A stretch of 13,370 bases of DNA from an uncultured Erysipelotrichaceae bacterium (GTDB lineage Bacteria > Bacillota_I > Bacilli_A > RF39 > UBA660), in contig CADCRC010000022.1 of NCBI GenBank assembly GCA_902803795.1, positions 1 through 13,370 on the forward strand. The letters are read 5' to 3'. The translations under genes and the position numbers were made by a program. Positions 1-8,057 of the stretch are shown here, one piece after another (position 1 is the stretch's first letter; each line of letters starts with the position of its first letter). Under the pieces are notes generated by a model. That model was not told where the DNA came from and did no database searches. It saw only the letters and a list, made by a program, of their open reading frames with translations.

Positions 1-1
1 A

Positions 2-439
2 GATTCAAATAGTTTTGATGTTTATGACAATGATCATACTCCGTTAACTTGGAATGGTTCAAATGATTTGAAAATTTTCAGCAATTCTGCATATACTATG
101 GATGGAAAAATTTCTCCTGAAAGTTCTAATGTATATCAATTTATGATAAGAAATACAACAGCTTATAAATTAAAATATAAAATTGATTTTATTGAAACTA
201 ATGATTACCATATTAATATGAAATATAAATTAAAAAAGAATGATACGTATATTATTGATCATTATGTAAGTGCTAATGAATTAGATATTGATAATTTGAT
301 TATTGATGTTAATAAAAAAGATACTTATTATTTAGAATGGAAGTGGATTAGTAGTGATAATGATAATAGTATTGGTGCAAATCCAGAAGCTAAATATGGT
401 ATTAGAATAGAAGTAGAGGCCGAAGCTGTAAATGGTTAA
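2..439 (+). CDS. SipW-associated TasA/camelysin-like secreted protein, 3' part (5' end off window)
   Basis: The reading frame is open from base 2, so this is the C-terminal 145 residues of a longer gene. The TTG at 68 is an internal codon, not a start. The visible part is a beta-rich extracellular-type domain: a 'SPESSNVYQF' stretch followed by 'IRNTTAYKLKYKI', then an acidic/Lys-rich middle, and near the end 'YYLEWKW' followed by 'IGANPEAKYGIRIEVEAEA'. From memory, this order (Pro/Ser turn, Y-x-F-x-I-x-N, then Y-x-L-E-W-x-W near the C-terminus) is typical of proteins encoded beside SipW-type signal peptidases in Bacillota. The signal peptide would lie upstream and cannot be seen. The stop overlaps the next gene's ATG by 8 nt, which indicates translational coupling with the peptidase. 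A role as a fibre or matrix protein is inferred from this context only. Confidence 0.75.
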   Translation, partial: DSNSFDVYDNDHTPLTWNGSNDLKIFSNSAYTMDGKISPESSNVYQFMIRNTTAYKLKYKIDFIETNDYHINMKYKLKKNDTYIIDHYVSANELDIDNLIIDVNKKDTYYLEWKWISSDNDNSIGANPEAKYGIRIEVEAEAVNG

Positions 440-1100
440 ATTATATAAGTTTATTGTTAATGTTGTGTTTGTAATAATTATTGCTTTTTTACTTTGTTAC
501 TTGTTGCTTAGAATTACTGATAAAATTGAAATATATAAAGTAAAAACAGGATCAATGGAAGAGAAAATTCATGTTGGTGATTACATTTTAATTTATCGAA
601 AAGATAATTATAATGTTGGTGATATTGTTACTTATACAAGTAATGATGGTTTTATTACGCATCGTATAATTAGAAAAGAAAATGGTAAGATTATTACTAA
701 AGGTGATGCTAATAATACTGAAGATAAAGAAATTTTAGAAAGTACAATTGTAGGAAAAGTTATTTTATCTGGAGGAATACTGAATATTATTATTAATTAT
801 AAATATGTTTTTATTTGTTTTCTGTTATCATTATATTTGTTTAGTTGTTATTTTGATAGTAGAAATGATTTAAATCAAAATGAAGATGATACAAATAAAA
901 TAATAGAAGAAGATAGTATAGATGATAAAATATCTGGTAATGATAATATTGAAGTACATAAATTAGAAAATGAAGATATAGAAGAAGTTAAAAATGAGTT
1001 TAAAGAAAATAGTATAGATATCAAATTTAAATCTAAAAAAAAGAAAAAATCTAAAATGAAAACAAATGAATTAAATAAAACTGAAATTGAAAATAATTAG
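432..1100 (+). CDS. sipW: Signal peptidase I, SipW (ER-type, Ser/His) class
   Basis: Membrane-bound peptidase that removes signal peptides from secreted proteins. An N-terminal membrane helix (about residues 7-27) is followed by the catalytic box TGSMEEKIHVGD with nucleophile Ser41. The second box, GFITHRI, has His77 where ordinary bacterial type I peptidases have Lys, and the GDAN motif lies at 91-94. This Ser-His arrangement is the mark of the ER-type S26B/SipW group. A second hydrophobic segment (about 119-141) puts the C-terminus back on the cytoplasmic side. Residues 142-222 form an unusual tail, rich in Asp/Glu/Asn and ending in a Lys-rich block. The start overlaps the upstream gene by 8 nt, with a weak AGAGG at 415-419. 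Bacillus SipW processes TasA and TapA; by analogy this enzyme likely matures the neighbouring secreted proteins (inference). Confidence 0.9.
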   Translation: MVKLYKFIVNVVFVIIIAFLLCYLLLRITDKIEIYKVKTGSMEEKIHVGDYILIYRKDNYNVGDIVTYTSNDGFITHRIIRKENGKIITKGDANNTEDKEILESTIVGKVILSGGILNIIINYKYVFICFLLSLYLFSCYFDSRNDLNQNEDDTNKIIEEDSIDDKISGNDNIEVHKLENEDIEEVKNEFKENSIDIKFKSKKKKKSKMKTNELNKTEIENN

Positions 1101-1118
1101 AAAAGGAAAAGTGAGAAT

Positions 1119-1589
1119 ATGGAAAATAAATTAAAACTAATTGTATTATTATTTATATTTGGTCTTTTTCTAATGCGTTCAAGTTTTGCTTTATTTCGTA
1201 ATAGTCTTGCTATTGATCATGCAACAGATTTGGCTGAATGGGATGTTACATTAGAACAAGATGGTATTAATAATAGTTTAACTGTTATTCCAGGATTAGA
1301 AAGTAGTACTTATACATTAAATGTTAAAAGTTTATCAGAAGTTGATATAAAATATACAGTTAATATTACTAATTTACCATCTGGTATTGAGGCTTCGATA
1401 AATGGAGTTGACTTTTATCCAGAAGTAAATGGTGTAATAACATTTCCTAATGAATTTACAATTTTATTTAGTTCACTTACTAAAATTAATACTCATACTT
1501 TAACTTTTAGAGGAACAAATAATTCTACTTATGTCAATAATCAAACAGTTTCTGTTAATGTTGAAGCAGTTCAAGTAGTTTCTAGTTAA
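1119..1589 (+). CDS. Small secreted protein with SipW-like signal peptide (TasA/camelysin-like)
   Basis: A 156-residue exported protein. Residues 1-19 give a short basic start and a hydrophobic core, followed by RSSFALF, so cleavage is expected after Ala24. Ser-Phe-Ala followed by an aromatic or aliphatic pair is typical of SipW substrates. The mature part (about 132 residues) begins RNSLAIDHATDLAEWDV, has no cysteine, and alternates short hydrophobic and Thr/Asn/Ser-rich strands, as expected for a beta-sandwich. It lies 18 nt after the peptidase stop and 42 nt before the giant gene, in the same direction. A purine-rich AAAAGG...GTGAG stretch (1102-1115) precedes the ATG. It could be a fibre subunit, an accessory factor or an adhesin; the sequence does not decide. 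The family assignment rests on leader type and neighbourhood, not on a recognised conserved motif. Confidence 0.75.
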   Translation: MENKLKLIVLLFIFGLFLMRSSFALFRNSLAIDHATDLAEWDVTLEQDGINNSLTVIPGLESSTYTLNVKSLSEVDIKYTVNITNLPSGIEASINGVDFYPEVNGVITFPNEFTILFSSLTKINTHTLTFRGTNNSTYVNNQTVSVNVEAVQVVSS

Positions 1590-1618
1590 TAGTAATATAT
1601 AGATATAAAAAATATAGA

Positions 1619-1627
1619 AAAGAGGTG
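1619..1627 (+). promoter_or_regulatory. Ribosome binding site for the giant surface protein
   Basis: AAAGAGGTG lies 4 nt before the ATG at 1632, with the GAGG core 6 nt away. It is the strongest ribosome site within the operon. It supports this start and independent, efficient initiation despite the short 42-nt gap to the preceding gene. Confidence 0.7.
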
Positions 1628-1631
1628 TAAT

Positions 1632-4600
1632 ATGAGAATTAGAAGTAATATATTAAAACTTATAATTTTAGTTTTAATTCTCTTTTCATGTCCTTTATTG
1701 TTTAATATAAAAGATTCTTTTGGAATATATAAATCTACTTTAAGTACTCCTATAAGCTTAACTGTTATGGATCCTTCTACTAGTTTTCCAATTACGTTAA
1801 ATTTAAATGATGGTACAGGTAATTCAATTACAATATATAGAAGTTATGGTCAGGAATTAGGTAGTGTTACATCACCAACTAGAACAAATTATAATTTTTT
1901 AGGTTGGTATGATGGAACTAGTTCTAGTGCTAATCGAATTTATTCAGATGAAATTATAACTGGCCCTGCTACTTATTATGCAAAATGGCAGCAAATAGTT
2001 TGTAAAAAAGTTACAAGTGCACATAATTTACATACTGAAACTTGTGCAAGTGGTGGATGTCGAGTATCTCCTATAAGTCTTCCTGTTAATTCGACGATTA
2101 CTTATGGTACTATTTATGGTCCTAATAGTCCAATTGCAGGTGATGCATATGATTGTGATGTTAATAATGATGGTACATATGATGCTACAACACAGTATGG
2201 AAAATTTACAGAAAGATTTTACTTTTTAAGACAGATAAATAATGGTAATGATGAACCGACAGGTGCTTTGGTTTATTATACAAGTGTTGATTCAACAGGT
2301 CCTATTGATTCTCAACATGCTGATGGTGGTGGTGGTTCAGCTGCTTATGATCTTGCTTTAGATTGGTTACCTACAACAACTTCTACAAATGTTTCTTGGA
2401 CTAATCCAAGTCTTATCGATTTTGATTCTGGTAATGGTAAAATATCTAGACTTCTTAATTTTGCTGATTTATCTGCAGTATGTGGTACGATATCTGGAAA
2501 TGTTTCTACTTCTTATTTTGCTAATTGTGGTAAATGGTTTTTAGTAGAAAATTCGAGATTTCAGTCAGCTGATCTTGGTCGTGCTGGAATATGGTTAGAA
2601 CCTGTTGATACTCATCATTATCGTATTCATACGCAATCGATGGGGATTCTTTCAGTTGAAAGTAGCAGTGTTAATACAATTCGACCTGTTATTGAAATTC
2701 CTTTAAGTGCATTTGAAGGATACAAAAATGTTGATAAACATACAATTACTTTTAATACTCATGGTGGTACGCCACAAATTGAGTCTAGAAGAATATATAC
2801 AGGTGATCCTATCGGAACAATTGGTAGTGTAACAAAAGAACATTTCACATTTGATGGGTGGTATGCTAATTATTCTAATGGTCAATATTCAAATCCTGTT
2901 AATGCTGGAACTATTGTTGAAGGTGATATGACATTACATGCTAAATGGGCACCTGTTCCTACAAATACAGTTACATTTGATGCAAATGGTGGAACAATTA
3001 ATGGAGAAAGTACATTTGATTTAATAGTTGATACAGGAGATACAATAGATCCAAATGATATTCCTGAAGCTCAATATTCAGATTATTCATTTGATGACTG
3101 GTATTATGATGATGAACTTACTGAACCATTTGATATTGATGAGCCAATAACAGATGATATAATTTTATATGCTGGATGGATAATGGGAAATCCGGTTGCT
3201 AGAGTAAATGGAATTGGATATGATACTTTAGCTGAAGCAATAGATGCTGTTCCAACTGGTAAAGTAAAAACAAGAGTAACAATTCTTAAAGATATTACAT
3301 TATCTGAAAATGTTACAATTCCTAATACAAAATATGTTGAACTTGATGGTGGAAGTTATACTATAAGTGGAGATGTTGCAAATTTAATTACAAATAATGG
3401 AAATTTAGATATTATAAGTGGAACTTATACTACTCCTAGTAGGACTGTTGCTGCTACTTTAATAACAAATACAAGTGGTGCAATATTAAATATTTCAGGT
3501 GGAACTTTAACTAATCCTTCAAATAGTGGTACTCTTGAATTTTTGACTGTATTTAATAATGGTGGAACTCTTAATATTTCTGGTGGTGTTTTAAATAGTT
3601 ATGGTCAAAGTGCTTCAATTAATAATAAAGTAAATGGTATAATAAATGTTTCAGGTGGTGAAATTATTGCTCATAATTCCTCTAAAGGACAGGCAATATA
3701 TATGGAAAATGGAACAGTTAATATAAGTGGTAGTGCTTATTTAGAAAATGTTTCTGGTACTGGTGATTCTAGAGCTTGTGTAGATAATAATGGTGGTACT
3801 CTTAATATTACTGGTGGTACTATTGTTTCTAAAGGTTATTGTGCTGTTATTGCTAGAAAAGGTGGAGCTACAACACAAATTGGTACAGATGATGATATTA
3901 TTGATATATCTACTCCTGTATTACGTGGAAAAAATTATGCTCTTAATAAAACAGCAAATACTGCAATAATTAAAGTTTATGATGGTATATTTGAATCGCT
4001 TGATCAAAATATAGCTATTAGTACAACAAGTGTTACTAAACCATCAAATATTGATTTCAAAACAGATGGATCAGTTATGGTTGATGGCGTAAGTTATCAT
4101 GCTGCATATTTACTTGCTCCAAGTATTACAATTAATTTCTATGAAGAAAGTGGTGGAACACCAATTGCTGTTGTTGTTGATAATGGTAGTTCATTTGGTA
4201 ATGATTTACCAACACCAAGTCCAAAACAGGGTTATTTATTTGCTGGATGGTTTATTGATGGTGATCCATTAAAACCAGTTACAAGTAATACAGTAGTAAA
4301 TGGACCATTTACAGTATATGCTAAATGGGTACAAAGTGTTAGTGATGCAACTATGGATTCATCAATGAGTATTCAGATAAATACTACTGATAAGATTGAA
4401 TTTGAAGAAGATGATATAGAAGATGTTACTTATGTATCAAGTGATACTAGTGTAGCAACAGTAGATAGTGATGGTACAGTACATGCTGTTGGTGTTGGAA
4501 CAGCAACAATTACTATTACTGGTAGTTTATCAGGTGCTACAAGAACTGTAGCTATAACTGTAACTCAAATAATGAGAACTGTAAAATTCTATGATTCTGA

Positions 4601-7600
4601 TTATGATCCAAATGATTTAGAGCATTCTACATTATTAGATACAGTACAAGTTGTATCTGGAAGTTCAATTGGTGTTAATATGCCAGTAACGCCAACTAAT
4701 GCAAATTATGTATTTAATGCATGGTATATAAATGGAAATAATGTAACACCATTTACAAATGAAACTATAGTAACAGGAGATTTAGTTGTAGTTGCTAATT
4801 GGAAAGAAAAAGTTAGTTATGCGACATTAACTACAACTCCTAGTCCATTTGTGCTTTTAGTTGGAAATACCGGAGAAATTACTTTAACTGCGAGAAATCA
4901 GGGGGATGTGGTTGAAGATTGTACATTTACATCTAATAATACAAATTATGCAACTGTTAATAGTACAACTGGAGTTGTTACTGGAGCAGGTATTGGTGAT
5001 ACATATATTACAGTTACTGGTAGTTTATCTGGAGCAACTGTTCAAGTTCCAGTATCTGTTGATGTACTAAAGTATACAGTTACTTTTAAAGATGGTAATA
5101 GTGTTATTAAAACAGTTCAGGTAGAACCTGGTTTGACTGTTGGAGCTGAAATGCCTGCTAATCAATCAAAAACAAATTATATATTTAATGGTTGGGTATA
5201 CGATAATGGTAATACTTTAACTCCATTTACATCAGCAACTGAGGTTTATGGAAATTTAGATGTTTTAGTTAGTTGGAAGGAACAAATAAATATTGCAACA
5301 CTTCCAGATGATCCTTTAAATATAATGATTGGTACAACAGAACAAGTTCTTGTTACAGCAACTGGTAATAGTGGATTAGTTGAAGATTATACGCTTACAT
5401 CTAGTAATACCAATATTCTAGAAGTAGATGGAAAATCAATAACTGCTTCTTCTACTGGAAGTGTTACTTTAACTATTACTGGTGTAGAATCACATGAAAC
5501 TGAAACAATAACTGTTAATGTTATTAATTATTATAGTGTTACATTTGATCCGGATAATGGTGATACTCCAACTGTAATGCATGTTGAAGTTGATTCTTCA
5601 ATTGATGATTCAGGAGAGACAATACCAACAGATCCTACAAAAACTGATTATGTTTTTGATAACTGGTATTTATATGATGAAGCTAATGATACATTAACTA
5701 CAACTCGTTTAGATACATCGACAATTATTACTGATGATATAACTTATAAAGCTAATTGGGTTTCAAATACATATTATGTTGCTGTTTATGGCACTAATAC
5801 TACTTATCATACAACTCTTCAAGCAGCATTTAATGCAGTATCAACAACTGGAGTAGCAACAGAAGTAAAAATATTACAAAATATAGTTAATCCATCAGGT
5901 CAATCTAAAATATCAGGTGGTCGTAGTGTTATCTTAAATGGTGGTAGTCATTCAGTTACTTGTGGTAATTCTACAACTAAACAAATGATATTTAATGAAG
6001 GTGGAACTTTAAGAGTAGTAAGTGGAACATATAGCTGTGGAAAGAGTACATTGGCAACTTTAGAAAATAATGCAAGTTGTAATTTATATATAGATGGTGG
6101 ATTAATTGAAAATACTAATGATCGTTCTGCTATTTATAATAATGGTAATGTGGAAATTACAGGTGGAACATTAACATCAGTTGCTACTGAACGTGGTGTT
6201 GTTCAAAATGCTGGCGCAGCTTCTTCAATTACTATGTCTGGAGGAACGGTTAACCAATTAGCTTCATCATCAATGGGAGCTTTAGAAAATGGTAAATCTG
6301 GTTCTAGAATAACTATTACTGGCGGAACAGTTACATCTGTTGGTAATGCTATTCGTAATATAGCAGGTGCAACTTTAACTGTTGGTACTGAGAATGGTAC
6401 ATATGATGTTACTTCACCAGTAATTCAAGGTGATTTGAATGGTATTACATCGGTTGTTAATTATTCAATATATGATGGTATTATTAAAGGTAAATCAGGT
6501 AATCAAGCTGTTAATGATTTTACTAAGATTACTGGAACTGAAACGGGCACAACTAGAATAACTGGAACTGATGATAATTATTATACGTTGTATTATGAGA
6601 TACCAGATTTAAAATATCATATTATTTTTAATGCAAATAATGGTGTAGTATCACCTACATATAAAGAATTTGATCTTAATAGTCCTATTACTGTAAGTGA
6701 CTTGCCAACACCAACAAGAGAAAATCATATTTTTGATGGATGGTATACTGATAGTGGTTTACAGACTCCATTTGCAACGTTTACTCCAACAGTTGCTGCA
6801 TCAACAACTTATTATGCTAAATGGACATTTAATTCTTCATTTACACCAGTTAGTCATAATATTTTAAGTAATGCTATGCAAGATTATTTTACAAATGTTA
6901 GTTCGTGGGTTGCAACCGATGCAACAGATCCATCAAATGAACCTCCAGGAACGGTTGCACCACAAACTAAAGCTGATTATGATAATGGACATCATTTATT
7001 TAAAAGTAGTATAGATAATGTGTTTACATCAAATGGATGTTCTCCATGTGGACAAGATAATGCTTGTGGTAGTCCGCAAGCAGGAACCTTCTGCGATCAA
7101 CCTAATGGATATGATACAGGTTTATCGGAGGATTTGAATGTTTATTTATATGAAAATGGAGTAAAAAGCCAAAATGTTGTTTCATATATTACTTCTACAG
7201 GTGGTATAATTTACAATATGATTCCTGGTGTAACTTATCTTTGGGAATCATCAACTGATAATACAAAATATGGTGTTGTTACAGCAACCGGTAGTAGAAG
7301 AACTTTAAAAACTTCAGTTCGTAATCTTCGTGATTTAGGTGGACTTTCTGCTAGTAATTCTGATATATCAGGTACAATTGATTATGGTAGATTATATCGT
7401 GGTGCTCAAATTTCTACAGCTCAAGGAGTTACTGATTTAACTAAATTAGGAGTAACTCGTGAGGTTGATTTAAGAGGTAATGGTGATGGGGTTCAGACAT
7501 ATAAATTGCCTAATTATGATACTGGTACTAGTAGTAGTTATAATGATATAATAATAACAAATTATATAGTTAATCCTGTTCCAACTACTTTCATATTATC

Positions 7601-8009
7601 AGATCAAAATTTGCCTAATTATCGTGCTGTTAAATCAGCTATGAGGTCAATTATGGAAAAAGTAGTATTTAATCATGATAATATTTATTTCCATTGTACA
7701 ATTGGAACAGATAGAACAGGAACAATTGCTTATTTCTTAGAAGGATTATTAGGTGTTTCTGAAGAAGATCGTTTAAGAGATTATGAAATGACTTACTTCT
7801 TTGGTCTTACAAATCGTACACGTTTCCATGATACTTCTAATTGGTCTAATACAGCTCCTAGATTCTATTCAATGTATAGATCTTATCCTACAAATGCTGA
7901 TATTTATAATTACTATACGTTTGAATCTCATGTACCAGATCCAAATGATCCAAATGATTTGACTGATGATGAGTTATTAAGAAGATTTAGATTAGAACTT
8001 ATTCATTAA
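1632..8009 (+). CDS. Giant modular secreted protein with C-terminal tyrosine/lipid phosphatase domain
   Basis: A 2125-residue exported protein. The signal segment (1-31) ends KDSFG before IYKS, resembling a SipW cleavage site. Modules in order: InlB/Flg_new repeat 1 (54-119); a Cys-containing domain with ERFYFL and RPVIEIP motifs (about 122-363); repeats 2 (370-439) and 3 (444-516); beta-helix-like block 1 (521-833); repeat 4 (834-899); Big_2-like 1 (901-979); repeat 5 (980-1057); Big_2-like 2 (1061-1146); repeat 6 (1147-1215); Big_2-like 3 (1219-1299); repeat 7 (1301-1376); beta-helix-like block 2 (1379-1659); repeat 8 (1660-1731); a linker with four Cys (1803-1821); a Fn3-like strand region (about 1831-1896); and a Y_phosphatase3-type domain (1897 to about 2060). 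The phosphatase shows NLRDLGG, YRG (1921-1924), DLR (1946-1948) and HCTIGTDRTG with Cys2022 and Arg2028. There is no LPxTG motif or C-terminal membrane helix. Extracellular phosphatase activity is inferred; the domain identity is clear. Confidence 0.9.
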   Translation: MRIRSNILKLIILVLILFSCPLLFNIKDSFGIYKSTLSTPISLTVMDPSTSFPITLNLNDGTGNSITIYRSYGQELGSVTSPTRTNYNFLGWYDGTSSSANRIYSDEIITGPATYYAKWQQIVCKKVTSAHNLHTETCASGGCRVSPISLPVNSTITYGTIYGPNSPIAGDAYDCDVNNDGTYDATTQYGKFTERFYFLRQINNGNDEPTGALVYYTSVDSTGPIDSQHADGGGGSAAYDLALDWLPTTTSTNVSWTNPSLIDFDSGNGKISRLLNFADLSAVCGTISGNVSTSYFANCGKWFLVENSRFQSADLGRAGIWLEPVDTHHYRIHTQSMGILSVESSSVNTIRPVIEIPLSAFEGYKNVDKHTITFNTHGGTPQIESRRIYTGDPIGTIGSVTKEHFTFDGWYANYSNGQYSNPVNAGTIVEGDMTLHAKWAPVPTNTVTFDANGGTINGESTFDLIVDTGDTIDPNDIPEAQYSDYSFDDWYYDDELTEPFDIDEPITDDIILYAGWIMGNPVARVNGIGYDTLAEAIDAVPTGKVKTRVTILKDITLSENVTIPNTKYVELDGGSYTISGDVANLITNNGNLDIISGTYTTPSRTVAATLITNTSGAILNISGGTLTNPSNSGTLEFLTVFNNGGTLNISGGVLNSYGQSASINNKVNGIINVSGGEIIAHNSSKGQAIYMENGTVNISGSAYLENVSGTGDSRACVDNNGGTLNITGGTIVSKGYCAVIARKGGATTQIGTDDDIIDISTPVLRGKNYALNKTANTAIIKVYDGIFESLDQNIAISTTSVTKPSNIDFKTDGSVMVDGVSYHAAYLLAPSITINFYEESGGTPIAVVVDNGSSFGNDLPTPSPKQGYLFAGWFIDGDPLKPVTSNTVVNGPFTVYAKWVQSVSDATMDSSMSIQINTTDKIEFEEDDIEDVTYVSSDTSVATVDSDGTVHAVGVGTATITITGSLSGATRTVAITVTQIMRTVKFYDSDYDPNDLEHSTLLDTVQVVSGSSIGVNMPVTPTNANYVFNAWYINGNNVTPFTNETIVTGDLVVVANWKEKVSYATLTTTPSPFVLLVGNTGEITLTARNQGDVVEDCTFTSNNTNYATVNSTTGVVTGAGIGDTYITVTGSLSGATVQVPVSVDVLKYTVTFKDGNSVIKTVQVEPGLTVGAEMPANQSKTNYIFNGWVYDNGNTLTPFTSATEVYGNLDVLVSWKEQINIATLPDDPLNIMIGTTEQVLVTATGNSGLVEDYTLTSSNTNILEVDGKSITASSTGSVTLTITGVESHETETITVNVINYYSVTFDPDNGDTPTVMHVEVDSSIDDSGETIPTDPTKTDYVFDNWYLYDEANDTLTTTRLDTSTIITDDITYKANWVSNTYYVAVYGTNTTYHTTLQAAFNAVSTTGVATEVKILQNIVNPSGQSKISGGRSVILNGGSHSVTCGNSTTKQMIFNEGGTLRVVSGTYSCGKSTLATLENNASCNLYIDGGLIENTNDRSAIYNNGNVEITGGTLTSVATERGVVQNAGAASSITMSGGTVNQLASSSMGALENGKSGSRITITGGTVTSVGNAIRNIAGATLTVGTENGTYDVTSPVIQGDLNGITSVVNYSIYDGIIKGKSGNQAVNDFTKITGTETGTTRITGTDDNYYTLYYEIPDLKYHIIFNANNGVVSPTYKEFDLNSPITVSDLPTPTRENHIFDGWYTDSGLQTPFATFTPTVAASTTYYAKWTFNSSFTPVSHNILSNAMQDYFTNVSSWVATDATDPSNEPPGTVAPQTKADYDNGHHLFKSSIDNVFTSNGCSPCGQDNACGSPQAGTFCDQPNGYDTGLSEDLNVYLYENGVKSQNVVSYITSTGGIIYNMIPGVTYLWESSTDNTKYGVVTATGSRRTLKTSVRNLRDLGGLSASNSDISGTIDYGRLYRGAQISTAQGVTDLTKLGVTREVDLRGNGDGVQTYKLPNYDTGTSSSYNDIIITNYIVNPVPTTFILSDQNLPNYRAVKSAMRSIMEKVVFNHDNIYFHCTIGTDRTGTIAYFLEGLLGVSEEDRLRDYEMTYFFGLTNRTRFHDTSNWSNTAPRFYSMYRSYPTNADIYNYYTFESHVPDPNDPNDLTDDELLRRFRLELIH
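3192..4130 (+). repeat. Beta-helix-like block 1 (NISGGT-type repeats) in the giant protein
   Basis: Residues 521-833. It opens with ARVNGIGYDTLAEAID, then TRVTILKDITL, and continues with many short turns of the NISGGTL / NITGGTI type spaced about 20-30 residues apart. Regular Gly-Gly turns of this kind suggest a right-handed beta-helix, as in pectate-lyase-like adhesins. No polysaccharide-lyase catalytic residues are evident. It shares layout with block 2, including a similar opening (TLxEA/TLQAA, VTILKD/VKILQN) and a similar close (STPVLRG / TSPVIQG, then YDGI). Confidence 0.7.
4131..5759 (+). repeat. Tandem InlB-repeat / Big_2-like cassettes
   Basis: Residues 834-1376 alternate four InlB-type repeats with three Big_2-like domains, about 158 residues per pair. 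Each InlB unit ends in a GW/AW/NW...W pattern closing with AKW, ANW or SWK. Big_2 units carry the S-x-(T/N)-x-x-x-A/E-T-V pattern and a Gly-x-x-x-I-T-(I/V)-TGSLSGAT close. The last motif is nearly identical in the first two copies, at the DNA level too (around 4515-4545 and 5009-5039). The rest has diverged, so the duplication looks old. Confidence 0.75.
5766..6608 (+). repeat. Beta-helix-like block 2 in the giant protein
   Basis: Residues 1379-1659. This is a second copy of the block-1 layout: an opening with TTLQAAFNAV and EVKILQN, then GG-turn repeats (VEITGGTL, ITMSGGTV, ITITGGTV), and a close with TSPVIQG and YDGI. It is shorter than block 1. A stalk or adhesin role is inferred from fold type. 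Confidence 0.7.
7320..7811 (+). other. Phosphatase domain (Y_phosphatase3, MptpB/LipA-like) within the giant protein
   Basis: Domain span inside the 1632-8009 gene, residues 1897 to about 2060. NLRDLGG opens the domain, YRGAQIS follows, then VDLRGNGD and the P-loop HCTIGTDRTG with Cys2022, Asp2027 and Arg2028. A helix after it (SEEDRLRDYEMTYFF) matches the usual follow-on segment in this family. MptpB and Listeria LipA carry HCxxGKDR; here the Lys is Thr2026. The catalytic Cys and Arg are intact, so activity is expected. Whether the substrate is phosphotyrosine or phosphoinositide cannot be told. Confidence 0.88.
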
Positions 8010-8013
8010 AATA

Positions 8014-8050
8014 AATAAAGGATTGTTTATGAAGTGAACAATCCTTTATT
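8014..8050. terminator. Bidirectional terminator hairpin 1 (best tail on - strand)
   Basis: A perfect 14-bp inverted repeat, with arms 8014-8027 and 8037-8050 and a 9-nt loop. Read on the - strand, the stem is followed by a T-rich run, which fits an intrinsic terminator for the convergent 8102-8452 gene. Read on the + strand, it begins 5 nt after the giant gene's stop codon. Confidence 0.85.
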
Positions 8051-8057
8051 ATGTAAT

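Noticed and set aside
68..439. A TTG-initiated 123-residue gene at the left edge
   Set aside because: The frame is open to base 2 and the upstream residues fit the same domain, so the TTG is an internal Leu codon of a gene cut by the window edge.
2703..2885. 60-codon open frame on the - strand
   Set aside because: It lies wholly inside the giant gene, has no ribosome site, and its product shows no domain-like pattern; it is a shadow.
3192..4130. Pectate-lyase enzyme in beta-helix block 1
   Set aside because: The repeats suggest the fold only; no lyase catalytic residues or calcium-site pattern could be seen.
1632..8009. Sortase-anchored protein
   Set aside because: No LPxTG-like motif, hydrophobic helix or basic tail is present at the C-terminus.
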